Of a stretch of DNA of 54,610 bases, positions 9,524 through 17,823 are shown in pieces (within the stretch, counting starts at the first letter, position 1; every line of letters begins with the position of its first letter). A program made the position numbers and the translations under genes. Below the pieces are notes generated by a model that was not told the origin of the DNA, did not search any database, and saw nothing but the letters and a program-made list of their open reading frames with translations. This DNA comes from Actinomyces sp. Lineage in GTDB: Bacteria > Actinomycetota > Actinomycetes > Actinomycetales > Actinomycetaceae. The stretch lies in contig NZ_JAUNHI010000001.1 in NCBI RefSeq assembly GCF_030524025.1, forward strand, positions 1-54,610, in the 5' to 3' direction.

Positions 9524-10507
9524 TTACTGGTCGGTGTGCAGGGCCGAGTTCAGCTCGATGCCCTTGCCGCCCCGGGCCATGGCCTCGACGGCGCCGGACT
9601 GGGAGTTGCGGCGGAACAGGACGTTGGAGGCCCCGGCCAGCTCCCGGGCGGAGACCACCCGCGGCTCCTGGAACAGGCCGTGCTTGCCGGGCACGACGCC
9701 TCCGGAGGGCAGCACCGAGACCTTCGTCCCCGCGGTCACGTACAGGCCGGCCTCGACGACGCAGTCGTCGCCCAGGGGGATGCCCAGGCCCGAGTTTGCC
9801 CCGAGCAGGCACCGCTCGCCCAGGGCTACGCGCTGGCGGCCGCCCCCGGAGAGCATGCCCATCGTCGAGGCCCCGCCACCGACATCGGAGCCGTCCCCGA
9901 TGACAACGCCCTGGGAGATGCGGCCCTCGACCATGGAGCGGCCGAGGGTGCCGGCGTTGTAGTTGACGAAGCCGGCGTGCATGATCGTCGTCCCCTCGGC
10001 CAGGTGCGCACCGAGGCGGACGTTCGAGGCGTTGCCGATGCGCACCCCCGAGGGCAGGACGTAGTCGGTCATGCGGGGGAACTTGTCGACCGACAGGACC
10101 TGGACCGGGCGGCCCAGTGCCGCGCGCAGGCGGGTCCGGGTGGTCTCGAAGTCCTCGGCGGCGCAGGGGCCCGCCGAGGTCCACACGACATTGGGGAGGC
10201 GGGAGAAGATCCCGTCGAGGTTGACCGTGTTCGGCAGCGCCAGGCGGTGGGACAGGACGTGAAGACGCAGGTAGGCTCCGGCGACCGTCTCAGGGGCGTC
10301 GTCGAGGTCGACCCAGGTGCGCACCACCGTCGTGTGGACGCCGCGGGCGGCGTCCCGCCGCTCCATCGCGGTCAGCGTCGACAGGAGAGCAGCGTCGCCG
10401 TCGGCGGGCTCGTCTCCGAGGATGGGCTTGGGGTACCACACGTCCAGGGTGTTGCCGTCGTCAGTCACGGTCGCCAGACCGAGACCCCATGCGCTGCGAG
10501 TCGTCAT
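9524..10507 (-). CDS. dapD: Tetrahydrodipicolinate N-succinyltransferase
   Basis: A 327-residue cytoplasmic enzyme that transfers succinyl from succinyl-CoA to tetrahydrodipicolinate, opening the succinylase route to meso-diaminopimelate and lysine. It has the actinobacterial DapD layout: an N-terminal alpha/beta domain, then a left-handed beta-helix of hexapeptide repeats ([53 protein letters not shown]) and a short C-terminal domain. The frame is open further upstream, but the start MTTRSAW at 10507 matches the family and lies 7 nt after a -10 box. The functional partner DapC is encoded at 3.6 kb. Confidence 0.95.
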   Translation of the reverse strand: MTTRSAWGLGLATVTDDGNTLDVWYPKPILGDEPADGDAALLSTLTAMERRDAARGVHTTVVRTWVDLDDAPETVAGAYLRLHVLSHRLALPNTVNLDGIFSRLPNVVWTSAGPCAAEDFETTRTRLRAALGRPVQVLSVDKFPRMTDYVLPSGVRIGNASNVRLGAHLAEGTTIMHAGFVNYNAGTLGRSMVEGRISQGVVIGDGSDVGGGASTMGMLSGGGRQRVALGERCLLGANSGLGIPLGDDCVVEAGLYVTAGTKVSVLPSGGVVPGKHGLFQEPRVVSARELAGASNVLFRRNSQSGAVEAMARGGKGIELNSALHTDQ

Positions 10508-10514
10508 GGCCGAC

Positions 10515-10520
10515 ACGATA
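10515..10520 (-). promoter_or_regulatory. -10 box for leaderless dapD
   Basis: Read on the minus strand the hexamer is TATCGT, ending 7 nt before the ATG at 10507. No ribosome site precedes the start, consistent with a leaderless transcript. Confidence 0.5.
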
Positions 10521-10734
10521 CGGGACGGCCACCACCGACGCCCTGCGATGCCCGCGATCCGGGCGCGGCCGGGCCGCACCGGGCGCCGGTCCCCCCGCCG
10601 GCGCCGGAGGAGCGTCTCGATCACGGCCTGTCGGGCACCTGGTCGGGTGCCAAGAGGCTGCCGTTCTCCCATGGCGCTGCCGCGGCCGGAGGGACGGGTC
10701 GGTCCGGCCGGAGCGGAGCGCGGACCAGGCGTGA

Positions 10735-10740
10735 CAGAAT
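10735..10740 (+). promoter_or_regulatory. -10 box for leaderless histidine phosphatase gene
   Basis: CAGAAT (within TGACAGAAT) ends 6 nt before the ATG at 10747, giving a predicted transcription start at or next to the start codon. Confidence 0.5.
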
Positions 10741-10746
10741 CGCCCC

Positions 10747-11436
10747 ATGGCGCGCACGACGATCCACCTCATGAGGCACGGCGAGGTCTACAACCCCCAG
10801 GGCGTCCTGTACGGGCGCCTGCCCGGCTTCCACCTCTCCGAGCTCGGCCACCAGATGGCCGAGCAGGTGGCCGAGGTCCTGTCGGCCTCTGGCCACGACA
10901 TCACCGCCGTCATCACCTCCCCGCTGGAGCGGGCCCGGGAGACCGGGGCGCCCACGGCCGCGGCCTACGGTCTGAGGGCCACAACCGACGAGCGTCTCAT
11001 CGAGGCCGACAACCGCTTCGAGGGGCTCCCGGTCAACCGCGACCGCAGGACCCTGGTGCGGCCCGAGCACTGGCTGTCCTACGTCAACCCGCTGCGCCCG
11101 GGCTGGGGGGAGCCCTACACCGAGCTCGTGGCCCGGATGCGGGGCGCGATCATCGACGCCCTGGGGCAGGCCGAGGGGCATGAGGCCCTCCTTGTGTCCC
11201 ACCAGCTGCCGGTGTGGACGGTGCGCCTGTGGCTGGAGGGGCGCCCCCTGGCCCATGACCCGCGCCGTCGCCAGTGCGCCCTGGCCTCCCTGACCTCCTT
11301 GACCTTCGACGGGCGCACGCTGGTCGGCCTGTCCTACTGGGAGCCGGCAGGCGACCTGCTGCGCCGCGCCCACGACATGGTGCCGGGAACCTCCGCGGCC
11401 GTCGAGGCGGTCGGCGCCCCCCAGGAGGGGGAGTGA
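10747..11436 (+). CDS. Histidine phosphatase (phosphoglycerate-mutase-like)
   Basis: A 229-residue cytosolic member of the histidine phosphatase superfamily. The phospho-acceptor motif is at the N-terminus ([13 protein letters not shown]11). The second active-site cluster is [12 protein letters not shown], and the second His is in [10 protein letters not shown]. The superfamily includes phosphoglycerate mutases, sugar-phosphate and nucleotide phosphatases, so the substrate cannot be named. The gene overlaps the next by 4 bp and they probably form an operon. Confidence 0.85.
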   Translation: MARTTIHLMRHGEVYNPQGVLYGRLPGFHLSELGHQMAEQVAEVLSASGHDITAVITSPLERARETGAPTAAAYGLRATTDERLIEADNRFEGLPVNRDRRTLVRPEHWLSYVNPLRPGWGEPYTELVARMRGAIIDALGQAEGHEALLVSHQLPVWTVRLWLEGRPLAHDPRRRQCALASLTSLTFDGRTLVGLSYWEPAGDLLRRAHDMVPGTSAAVEAVGAPQEGE

Positions 11437-12209
11437 GCCGTCCCCCGTCCCCCGATCTGTGGCCCGAGCCCCCAACCGGCGAGCTCGTCAGGCTGCCCGC
11501 CGCCGACCTGGCTCACGCCGCCCGGCCTGCGCCCCGACGGCCCTGGACCGGCCAGGACTTCGTGTGGTGGAACAGTGCCGCCGTGCTCACCGCGGTGTGC
11601 TCGGGGGCGCGGCCCAACCCCGTCTCCCCGGTCATCGACCCGGTGCGCCGCGCCTTCGCCTCCGACGAGGTCATGCTGGCCAGCTGCGACGCCGAACTGC
11701 TCATGTGGCGCCGCGGGGACGCGACCTACAACCCCTCGAGGGGCTTCTTCCTGGCGGCCGGTCCGGTGGGCCTGGCGCTGACGGCCGCCTTCTTCGGGGG
11801 CCAGGCCTACCTCAACTCCCGGCGCAAGAAGGCGGCGGAGGCCGACGCGGTCGAGAAGTGGCGCCACCTGGCCCGGGCCCGCCTGACCGTGTCGACGCAC
11901 GGGATCTACCTGGGGACGGGCGAGGGAATCATGCCCGTGGGTTTCCGCGACGTCCAGGAGGTCCAGTGCACGGGGACCGGAGAGATCGTCATGGCGGCGG
12001 CCAACGCCTCGGGGTCGGCACGCTGGAAGCTGCGGGCCCAGTGGGCCGAGCTCGTCCTCATCCTGTGGGCCTGCCGTTACCTGCCCGACCATCCCCAGAT
12101 CGTGGGTCGGACCTGGCTGCCCGCCGACTGGCTCATCCACGCCAGCGCGCACGGTTACGACGTCGACACCTCCTCCTGGCCCCGCGTCCTCCCCCGCGCC
12201 CTGCCCTGA
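11433..12209 (+). CDS. Unknown membrane-associated protein
   Basis: A 258-residue protein I do not recognise. The GTG at 11433 overlaps the TGA of the phosphatase gene, which fixes the start and indicates coupled translation; longer in-frame starts lie inside the upstream gene. One hydrophobic helix is visible at about 105-127 (GFFLAAGPVGLALTAAFFGG), followed by a basic RRKK segment. The C-terminal half (LTVSTHGIYLGTGEG..., WAELVLILWACRYLPDHPQI) resembles a PH-like beta fold in style, but this is only an impression. Codon use is like its neighbours. Confidence 0.75.
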   Translation: MSRPPSPDLWPEPPTGELVRLPAADLAHAARPAPRRPWTGQDFVWWNSAAVLTAVCSGARPNPVSPVIDPVRRAFASDEVMLASCDAELLMWRRGDATYNPSRGFFLAAGPVGLALTAAFFGGQAYLNSRRKKAAEADAVEKWRHLARARLTVSTHGIYLGTGEGIMPVGFRDVQEVQCTGTGEIVMAAANASGSARWKLRAQWAELVLILWACRYLPDHPQIVGRTWLPADWLIHASAHGYDVDTSSWPRVLPRALP

Positions 12210-12255
12210 GGGGCGCCCAGGACCCGCACCAGCCGCCCCCGGACCCACCCCTCAC

Positions 12256-12311
12256 CGAGATCGGGACTTATGGCACCTCGAGATCGGGACTTATGGCACC
12301 TCGAGATCGGG
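12256..12311 (+). repeat. 23-bp direct repeat, 2.4 copies
   Basis: Units at 12256-12278 and 12279-12301 are identical (cgagatcgggacttatggca plus cct), followed by a 10-bp partial copy. A related copy lies at 15679-15711 in the same orientation. The reverse complement reads like the end of an insertion element (TG-start, containing CCCGATCTCG). It lies in the 227-bp gap between two convergent genes, which holds nothing else I can name. Confidence 0.8.
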
Positions 12312-12436
12312 GAAGGGGTGGGGCGGTCGATCCTCCTGCGGTGGGCCGCACCTGTGCGAGCGCCACCCGTGACACCCGGATGCCTCACCCCTGCCCTCGG
12401 GCCGCGCCGGAACCACCCCGACTGTCGCCACAGACC

Positions 12437-12907
12437 TTAGTGGCCTGGCGCTCCCGGCCCGCCGGTCGTGCCGTCGGGGTCGGTGCCCGGCTCCTCCGGC
12501 CCTTCCCCGTCGGGCCCCTCGTTCTCGCCGTCCTGGCCCGGGGAACCGGGCGTTGTCCCGTTGTCCGGCCGGTCTGCCCGACGGCGGCGGATGTCGCGCT
12601 CCAGCCCGCGCAGGAACTCGGGGTCGTCGTCGGGGGCCACCGGGCGCGGCCGCTCGGGCCGCTTGAAGGCGGTGCCCTCCCGCGAGGACCACACCGTCGG
12701 CTCGACGGTGCCGCCCCGCTCCTCGGCCGCCTTGACCCGCGAGGTGATGATCCACGCGATCGCCCCGATGGTTGGGAAGAGCACGATGAGCATGATCCAC
12801 ACGAACTTCGGGATCCTGGCGGGCATGTCCTCCTCCGGGGTGCGCGCGCAGTCCAGGAGGGAGTACAGCACGAGGGCGAGCACCACGACGATCAGGACAA
12901 TACGCAT
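12437..12907 (-). CDS. PLD-nuclease N-terminal (PLDc_N) family small membrane protein
   Basis: A 156-residue protein starting MRIVLIVVVLALVLYSLLDC. It has one N-terminal helix (about 2-17), a polar segment with LDCARTPEEDMP, and a second helix (about 34-54, FVWIMLIVLFPTIGAIAWII). These match the two-helix PLDc_N domain common in actinobacteria. The remaining 100 residues are charged and then Gly/Pro/Asp/Glu-rich, without a catalytic phospholipase domain. The start is supported by an AAGGTGGTG ribosome site; an upstream extension of the frame is not conserved in style. Role unknown; the domain is thought to be a membrane or sensing module. Confidence 0.8.
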   Translation of the reverse strand: MRIVLIVVVLALVLYSLLDCARTPEEDMPARIPKFVWIMLIVLFPTIGAIAWIITSRVKAAEERGGTVEPTVWSSREGTAFKRPERPRPVAPDDDPEFLRGLERDIRRRRADRPDNGTTPGSPGQDGENEGPDGEGPEEPGTDPDGTTGGPGAPGH

Positions 12908-13005
12908 GCCCACCACCTTAGAGGACTGCGGGCAGCCCGCCGAGGCGCGCACCAAAGGCCGGGACACCCCGGGTGCGGGTGTCCCGGCCCTCGGTGCCGG
13001 GCGGC

Positions 13006-13270
13006 TCACTTGACGGTGAGCGCCTCGGTCTGGGAATAGGCCTCGTAGCTGACCCCGGTCTCCACGCTCTCGAAGCGGTCGCGCTCGTAGACCATGGACC
13101 ACGTGCCGTCGGCCAGATCGGTCGGCTCGGAGAAGTAGTTCTCCAGGGCGATCCAGCCGTCGGCGCTGCGCGTGTTCCACCCCGCGCTGATGGGGGTCAG
13201 GCCCGCCGCCTCGATCTCCTCGCCGGGCTCAGTGGTCTGCTCCTGGCCCTGCTGGCCCGCGCGCCGGCGG
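13006..13270 (-). pseudogene. Orphan C-terminal coding fragment of unknown protein
   Basis: Minus-strand sequence ending at the TGA at 13006-13008 encodes about 85 residues with true protein character: SAGWNTRSADGWIALENYF, then SMVYERDRFESVETGVSYEA, with strong G/C at third codon positions. No ATG, GTG or TTG is present in frame within the fragment, and upstream the frame runs antisense into menE, which starts at 13288. I read it as the 3' remnant of a gene cut off at the menE side. The family is not recognised. Confidence 0.55.
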
Positions 13271-13287
13271 GATGGGACCCTTGTCGC

Positions 13288-14595
13288 GTGAGACCGATCC
13301 AAGCAGGGGACAGGGCCGTCACCCTCCTGCGGGGAGGGACGGCCCCCGAGGACGTCGCCGCCCTGAGCCGCGCCCTCCTGGCCCGCCTGGAGGACAAGGG
13401 GCTGCTCGCCGCAGGACCCCACCCGCCCGCAACCGCGCCGGCGCGCGGCGACCGTTCGCTGCTCGTCCCGGTGGCACCCGACGAGGAGCCCGGCGGTGTC
13501 CTGGCCGACCTCGGCCGTCGCCTGGGGGAGGTGCCCCTGGCCACCGACCTCATCCTGCGCACGTCGGGTTCGACAACCGGCACGGGCAGGCTGGTGGCCA
13601 TGAGCGCCGAGGCACTCGTCACCTCGGCCCGGGCGACCCACGCCCGGCTGGACGGGCCGGGCCGGTGGGTCCTGGCCCTGCCCGCCCACCACGTCGCCGG
13701 GCTTCAGGTGCTCGTGCGCAGCGCGGTGGCGGGCACGGCCCCCGTCGTCGTCGATGGACGTCGGGGCTTTTGCCCCCGGGAGCTGGCCGGCGCGGTGCGC
13801 GCCGCGGTCCGGGCGGGCGGGCCGCCGGTCTACACCTCCCTGGTACCCACCCAGCTGCACGCCGTGCTGGCCCCGGGCCAGGAGCGCTGGGCCGCCGACC
13901 TGGCCCGGGCCGCGGGCATCCTCATCGGCGGGGCGGCCGCCGACCCCGATCTGTTGGCCCGCGCCCGGCGCGCCGGTCTGCGCGTCGTGACGACCTATGG
14001 GATGAGCGAGACCGGCGGCGGCTGCGTTTACGACGGGCTGCCCCTGGACGGGGTCTCGGTGCGTATCGAGGACGCCGGCCCCGACGGCGTCGGCAGGATC
14101 ATCCTGGCGGGCCCGGTGCTGGCCGAGGGCTACGTCGAGGCCTCCGGCGTGGCGAGCTTCCCGGGCGAGGAGCTCGTCACCGCCGACCGGGGCCGCATCG
14201 GGCACGACGGGCGGCTCGAGGTCCTCGGACGCATCGACGACCTCATCGTGACCGGCGGGGTCAAGGTCGACCCCCGGCAGGTCGAGCAGGTCCTCCTCGA
14301 CCTGCCGGGCGTCGGACAGGCCTGCGTCGTCGGCCTGCCCGACCCGCGCTGGGGCAGCGCCGTGGCGGCCGCGGTCGTCCCGCAGGCCGGCGCCTGCCTC
14401 GACCCCGAGACAATTCGGGCCCTGGCGCGCGAGCGCCTGGGCGGTGTGCGCGCCCCCAAGACCGTCGCGTTGCTCGCCGAGCTGCCCGTGCGCGGACCGG
14501 GCAAGGTCGACCGCCAGGCCCTCGTCGAGCGCCTCACCAGAGCCGCTCCCCGGTCCAGGGCCGGGGGAGCGGTAGGCTCCCAGGCCGATGGATGA
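13288..14595 (+). CDS. menE: o-Succinylbenzoate-CoA ligase
   Basis: A 435-residue ANL-superfamily acyl-CoA ligase that activates o-succinylbenzoate to its CoA ester in menaquinone synthesis. Motifs visible: the phosphate loop TSGSTTGTG (92-100), TYGMSETGGG (Y237 region), the hinge segment HDGRLEVLGRIDDLIVTGG, and the C-terminal catalytic Lys in PGKVDRQ (K406). It is shorter than many ANL enzymes, as is normal for actinobacterial MenE. The GTG at 13288 is the last start before the conserved body; upstream frame overlaps the orphan fragment. Its stop lies 8 bp inside menA, so the two are co-transcribed. Confidence 0.9.
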   Translation: MRPIQAGDRAVTLLRGGTAPEDVAALSRALLARLEDKGLLAAGPHPPATAPARGDRSLLVPVAPDEEPGGVLADLGRRLGEVPLATDLILRTSGSTTGTGRLVAMSAEALVTSARATHARLDGPGRWVLALPAHHVAGLQVLVRSAVAGTAPVVVDGRRGFCPRELAGAVRAAVRAGGPPVYTSLVPTQLHAVLAPGQERWAADLARAAGILIGGAAADPDLLARARRAGLRVVTTYGMSETGGGCVYDGLPLDGVSVRIEDAGPDGVGRIILAGPVLAEGYVEASGVASFPGEELVTADRGRIGHDGRLEVLGRIDDLIVTGGVKVDPRQVEQVLLDLPGVGQACVVGLPDPRWGSAVAAAVVPQAGACLDPETIRALARERLGGVRAPKTVALLAELPVRGPGKVDRQALVERLTRAAPRSRAGGAVGSQADG

Positions 14596-15550
14596 GGATC
14601 GGGGAGCAGTGGCCGCGCCGGGCCGCGTGTCGGCGACGAGCTGGGCGGAGGTCGTGCGCCTGCGCACCCTGCCGGCGGCCCTCGCCCCCGTCGTGCTCGG
14701 TGCGGGGGCGGCCGTCCTCTTGGACTCCTTCTCCGCACCGCGCACCGTCCTGGCCGCCGGGGTCGCCCTGGCGCTGCAGATCGGCTCCAACCTCGCCAAT
14801 GACTACTCCGACGGCGTGCGCGGCACCGACGACCACCGCGTCGGCCCGCCCCGCCTGACGGCCTCCGGGCTGGTGCCCCCGGCCACGGTCAGGAACGCCG
14901 CCCTGGGCTGCTTCGGTGCCGCCGGGGTGCTCGGCCTCGTGCTTGTCGCACTGAGCGGCCAGTGGTGGCTCCTGGGCGTCGGCGCCGCCGCCGTGGCAGC
15001 CGCATGGTTCTACACCGGTGGCTCCCACCCCTACGGTTACGCCGGATTCGGCGAGGTCTTCGTCTTCGTGTTCTTCGGGCTGGTCGCCGCCGCCGGGACG
15101 CTCTACGTCCAAGCGGGTTCCGTGCCCGGCTGGCTGTGGGCGGCGGCCTGCGGGATCGGCCTCATCGCCTGCGCCCTGCTCATGGTCAACAACCTGCGGG
15201 ACATCGCCACCGACCCCGCCCACGGCAAGCGCACCCTGGCGGTGCGGCTGGGGGAGCGGCGCTCCCGGGGCACCTTCACGCTCATGGCCGGCGCCCCTGT
15301 CCCCCTGGCGGCGCTGGCCCTGACCTGGGCGGCGCAGGACTCCGGGGCCGGACCGCTCCCGGTGCCCGGATTGCTCGGCGGCGCCGCGGGCCTCGTGCTC
15401 CTCGGCCTGTTGGCGGGCAGGGCCATCGCGCCGGTCCTGCGCGGGGCCACGGGCGCCGACCTCATCGGCGTGCTGCGCGACGTCGGCCTCTACGAGCTGG
15501 CCTACGGCGCCGTCATGGCACTGGGGCTCGTGGCGCTGGGCGCCCGATAG
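14588..15550 (+). CDS. menA: 1,4-Dihydroxy-2-naphthoate polyprenyltransferase
   Basis: A 320-residue integral membrane UbiA-family prenyltransferase that attaches the polyprenyl tail to DHNA, giving demethylmenaquinone. The first Asp-rich motif is NLANDYSDGVRG (D72, D75) and the second is NNLRDIATDPAHGKR (D205 region), both needed for Mg-diphosphate binding in the family. Eight to nine hydrophobic helices are readable. It overlaps menE by 8 bp. The prenyl donor is likely made by the polyprenyl diphosphate synthase at 43.5 kb. Confidence 0.93.
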   Translation: MDEDRGAVAAPGRVSATSWAEVVRLRTLPAALAPVVLGAGAAVLLDSFSAPRTVLAAGVALALQIGSNLANDYSDGVRGTDDHRVGPPRLTASGLVPPATVRNAALGCFGAAGVLGLVLVALSGQWWLLGVGAAAVAAAWFYTGGSHPYGYAGFGEVFVFVFFGLVAAAGTLYVQAGSVPGWLWAAACGIGLIACALLMVNNLRDIATDPAHGKRTLAVRLGERRSRGTFTLMAGAPVPLAALALTWAAQDSGAGPLPVPGLLGGAAGLVLLGLLAGRAIAPVLRGATGADLIGVLRDVGLYELAYGAVMALGLVALGAR

Positions 15551-15673
15551 GCCGACGCCTCCGCCTCGGGGCCGGTCTCGCCCCAGGACATGAGGGCGGT
15601 CTTCCTGTCCGACCGGGGGCTGGGGTACCGGCCGGTCGCCGAGGTCCAGACCCTCAACACCAACGACGACTGA
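15551..15673 (+). pseudogene. Short coding-like scrap next to the repeat
   Basis: Directly after the menA stop, an open frame of 40 codons ends at TGA 15671-15673. It reads like a protein tail (DMRAVFLSDRGLGYRPVAEV, then QTLNTNDD) with G/C third positions. The stop abuts the 23-bp-type repeat, as a transposase tail abuts its terminal repeat in many insertion sequences. That link is inference; no transposase motif is visible. Confidence 0.35.
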
Positions 15674-15711
15674 CACCCCGAGATCGGGACATATGACACC
15701 TCGAGATCGGT
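15671..15711 (+). repeat. Second copy of the 23-bp repeat
   Basis: A partial unit (tgacacc), a full unit at 15679-15701 (cgagatcgggacatatgaca plus cct), then a 10-bp partial unit. It matches the 12256-12311 repeat except for two bases and lies in the same orientation, with menE-menA and two coding scraps between the copies. Confidence 0.75.
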
Positions 15712-15784
15712 AGATTCCGTAGATATGGCGCGGCGGGGAGCGAGAAACGGCCTGTTCTCCACCCCCGAGGACATCACGCCCACC

Positions 15785-16372
15785 TCAGCGGGTGGCGTCG
15801 ACCAGGGCGACCTCGGCGTCGGGCTCGTGGGTGATGCGGTTGCGCAGGTCGCGGCGCACGATCTCGATGCTCCACATCCACACGATGTGGCCGAAGAACT
15901 CCGAGAAGTGCTCCGACCAGGTCTGGGCGCCCTCGATCCACGGGAAGGGGTTGGGCGCCCAGCCCAGCAGCGGCATGACGACGACATGCGCCCCGATATA
16001 CACGGCGATCCCGAAGACCGCGCCCTGCCAGAGCTTGATCCGGGGGTAGTACTCGGCGGCCACGCAGTACAGGAGGCCGAAGACGATCGCGAAGCTGAAG
16101 TGCACGATGAAGGACATGATCGGCAGCTCGTTGTTGCTGAAGGTGACCATCGTGTGCGAGGTCTCGGGGCTCATGCCGAACCACTCGAGCATCGCCTGGG
16201 GCGGGTTGGTGTCCGACCGCGGCCCGGGGGTGCGGGGAGGGAAGGGCACCTCCCAGCCGAACTTGACGATGGCGGAGAAGACTCCTGCGATGAGGCCAAT
16301 GACTCCGGCCACCTTGACCCGACGGCGGGCCGGCTCGGTCGTGATGAGGTGCTGCGTGAGCCACTGGGTCAT
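15785..16372 (-). CDS. YagU-family (DUF1440) inner membrane protein
   Basis: A 195-residue membrane protein similar to E. coli YagU, which has been linked to acid resistance. Hydrophobic helices occur near the start (VKVAGVIGLIAGVFSAIVKFGWEVPFPPR is a family hallmark region), at about 95-115 and 125-145. The conserved KFGWEVPFPPRTP and WEGAVFG-like segments are present. The start MTQWLTQ at 16372 is chosen because GGAGG lies 8 nt upstream; a longer start at 16411 lacks support. It stands alone between menA and menB and is unlikely to take part in quinone synthesis. Confidence 0.82.
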   Translation of the reverse strand: MTQWLTQHLITTEPARRRVKVAGVIGLIAGVFSAIVKFGWEVPFPPRTPGPRSDTNPPQAMLEWFGMSPETSHTMVTFSNNELPIMSFIVHFSFAIVFGLLYCVAAEYYPRIKLWQGAVFGIAVYIGAHVVVMPLLGWAPNPFPWIEGAQTWSEHFSEFFGHIVWMWSIEIVRRDLRNRITHEPDAEVALVDATR

Positions 16373-16544
16373 GGTGCTGCCTCCAGGGAAGCGGGTGATG
16401 CCGGGCTTCATGTCGGTGACGCCCCGGCTCGGGCCTCCCTAGGGTGTCACGTGCCGGGACCACGGTCTAACCAGTGCCCGGTGCCGGACCGGCCGGTGAA
16501 CGCCGGTTGATGCCTGTCGGGACGGGGCCGGGTCAGAAGCTGCG

Positions 16545-17627
16545 TCAGAAGTAGTAGGGGAAGGCCGACCAGTCCGGGGCCCGGCGTTCCAGGAAGGCGT
16601 CGCGTCCCTCGGCGGCCTCGGCGGTCATGTAGGCCAGGCGTGTGGCCTCCCCGGCGAAGACCTGCTGGCCGGCCAGTCCGTCGTCGGCGAGGTTGAAGGC
16701 GAGCTTGAGCATCCGGATCGCCTGGGGGGACTTGCCCGCCACGATCGCGGCGTAGTCGAGCGCCCGCTCCTCGAGCTCGGCGTGGGGCACCGCCTCGTTG
16801 ACCACCCCCCAGCGCTCGGCGTCCGCTGCCGAGTACTCGCGGGCCAGGAAGAAGATCTCGCGGGCGCGCTTGTCCCCGACCTGCCGTGCCAGCAGCGCCG
16901 AGCCGTAGCCGGCGTCGAAGGAGCCGACGTCTGCGTCGGTCTGCTTGAAGCGCGCGTGCTCGATGCTGGCCAGCGACAGGTCGCACACGACGTTGAGCGA
17001 GTGCCCACCACCGGCGGCCCAGCCACTGACCGCGGCGATCACCACCTTGGGCATTGTGCGGATGAGCCGCTGGACCTCGAGGATGTGCAGGCGCCCGGCG
17101 CGTGCGGCGTCGATACGCGCACGACGGGAGGCGACCTCGACGTCGTGGGGGTCCGGTGCTCCCTGGGGCGACGGCGGTGCGCCGGCGGGGGTCCCGGCCT
17201 GCCGAAGGTCTGCGGACGGTAACGCCTCCGACTCCTGCGGCCCGTCCTCGTGCTCGTAGCGGTAGCCGTCCGCGGCCCGGACGCGCTGGTCTCCGCCGGA
17301 GCAGAAACCCCACCCGCCGTCCTTGGGGCTCGGCCCGTTGCCGGTGAGCACGACTGCGCCGACGTCTCCGCTCATGCGGGCGTGGTCGAGGGCGAGGTAG
17401 AGCTCATCGACGGTGCGCGGCCTGAAGGCGTTGCGCAGCTCGGGGCGGTCGATGGCCACCCTGACGACGGGCAGGTCCCGCTGCCAGGTCCCGGCCTCGT
17501 CGCGCAGGCAGCCGCGGTGGTAGGTGACGTCGGTGAGGTTCTCGAAGCCCTCGACGGCGCGCCAGCGGGAGGGGTCTAAGATCTGGGAGACCCGCGGGGG
17601 CAGCGGGTGTGCGGTGGCCTCACTCAT
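16545..17627 (-). CDS. menB: 1,4-Dihydroxy-2-naphthoyl-CoA synthase
   Basis: A 360-residue crotonase-fold enzyme that closes the second ring of the naphthoquinone from o-succinylbenzoyl-CoA. Family marks: FRPRTVDELYLALDHAR, GWGFCSGGDQRVR (oxyanion hole/bicarbonate region), AVSGWAAGGGHSL and TDADVGSFDAGYGSALLARQVG, ending in WSAFPYYF. A polar insert of about 60 residues follows SGGDQRVRAADGY, as seen in other high-G+C actinobacteria, which lengthens it beyond the 275-300 of E. coli-type enzymes. The ATG at 17627 lies 7 nt after a TACGCT -10 box. It is divergent from menC. Confidence 0.95.
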   Translation of the reverse strand: MSEATAHPLPPRVSQILDPSRWRAVEGFENLTDVTYHRGCLRDEAGTWQRDLPVVRVAIDRPELRNAFRPRTVDELYLALDHARMSGDVGAVVLTGNGPSPKDGGWGFCSGGDQRVRAADGYRYEHEDGPQESEALPSADLRQAGTPAGAPPSPQGAPDPHDVEVASRRARIDAARAGRLHILEVQRLIRTMPKVVIAAVSGWAAGGGHSLNVVCDLSLASIEHARFKQTDADVGSFDAGYGSALLARQVGDKRAREIFFLAREYSAADAERWGVVNEAVPHAELEERALDYAAIVAGKSPQAIRMLKLAFNLADDGLAGQQVFAGEATRLAYMTAEAAEGRDAFLERRAPDWSAFPYYF

Positions 17628-17634
17628 GGCTACC

Positions 17635-17640
17635 AGCGTA
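17635..17640 (-). promoter_or_regulatory. -10 box for leaderless menB
   Basis: On the minus strand the hexamer reads TACGCT and ends 7 nt before the menB ATG. No ribosome site is visible. Confidence 0.45.
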
Positions 17641-17811
17641 GGGGCAGTGCGCGTCGTTCCGGGGCCGGCGCCCATGGCCGTCGGGCTCCCCGGGGCAACG
17701 ACCGGGGAACGCCACGCCGAGGGCAACGTGCCGGGGCGCGCCCGCGGGCCCGGTGTCCGGGGCGTCACCGAAGGGTGGCCGTACTGCAATCTGAGCGTGG
17801 ACGCGGATGGC

Positions 17812-17817
17812 TATCCT
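17812..17817 (+). promoter_or_regulatory. -10 box for leaderless menC
   Basis: TATCCT ends 6 nt before the GTG at 17824. The menB-menC divergent gap (196 bp) thus carries two back-to-back leaderless promoters and no other feature I can support. Confidence 0.5.
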
Positions 17818-17823
17818 TGTTCC

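Noticed and set aside
10508-10672. Longer N-terminus for DapD
   Set aside because: The extra 55 residues are Arg/Gly-rich and unlike the family; a -10 box sits inside the extension just ahead of the shorter start.
12973-13287. Longer N-terminus for MenE
   Set aside because: The extension overlaps a convincing minus-strand coding fragment and lacks MenE similarity.
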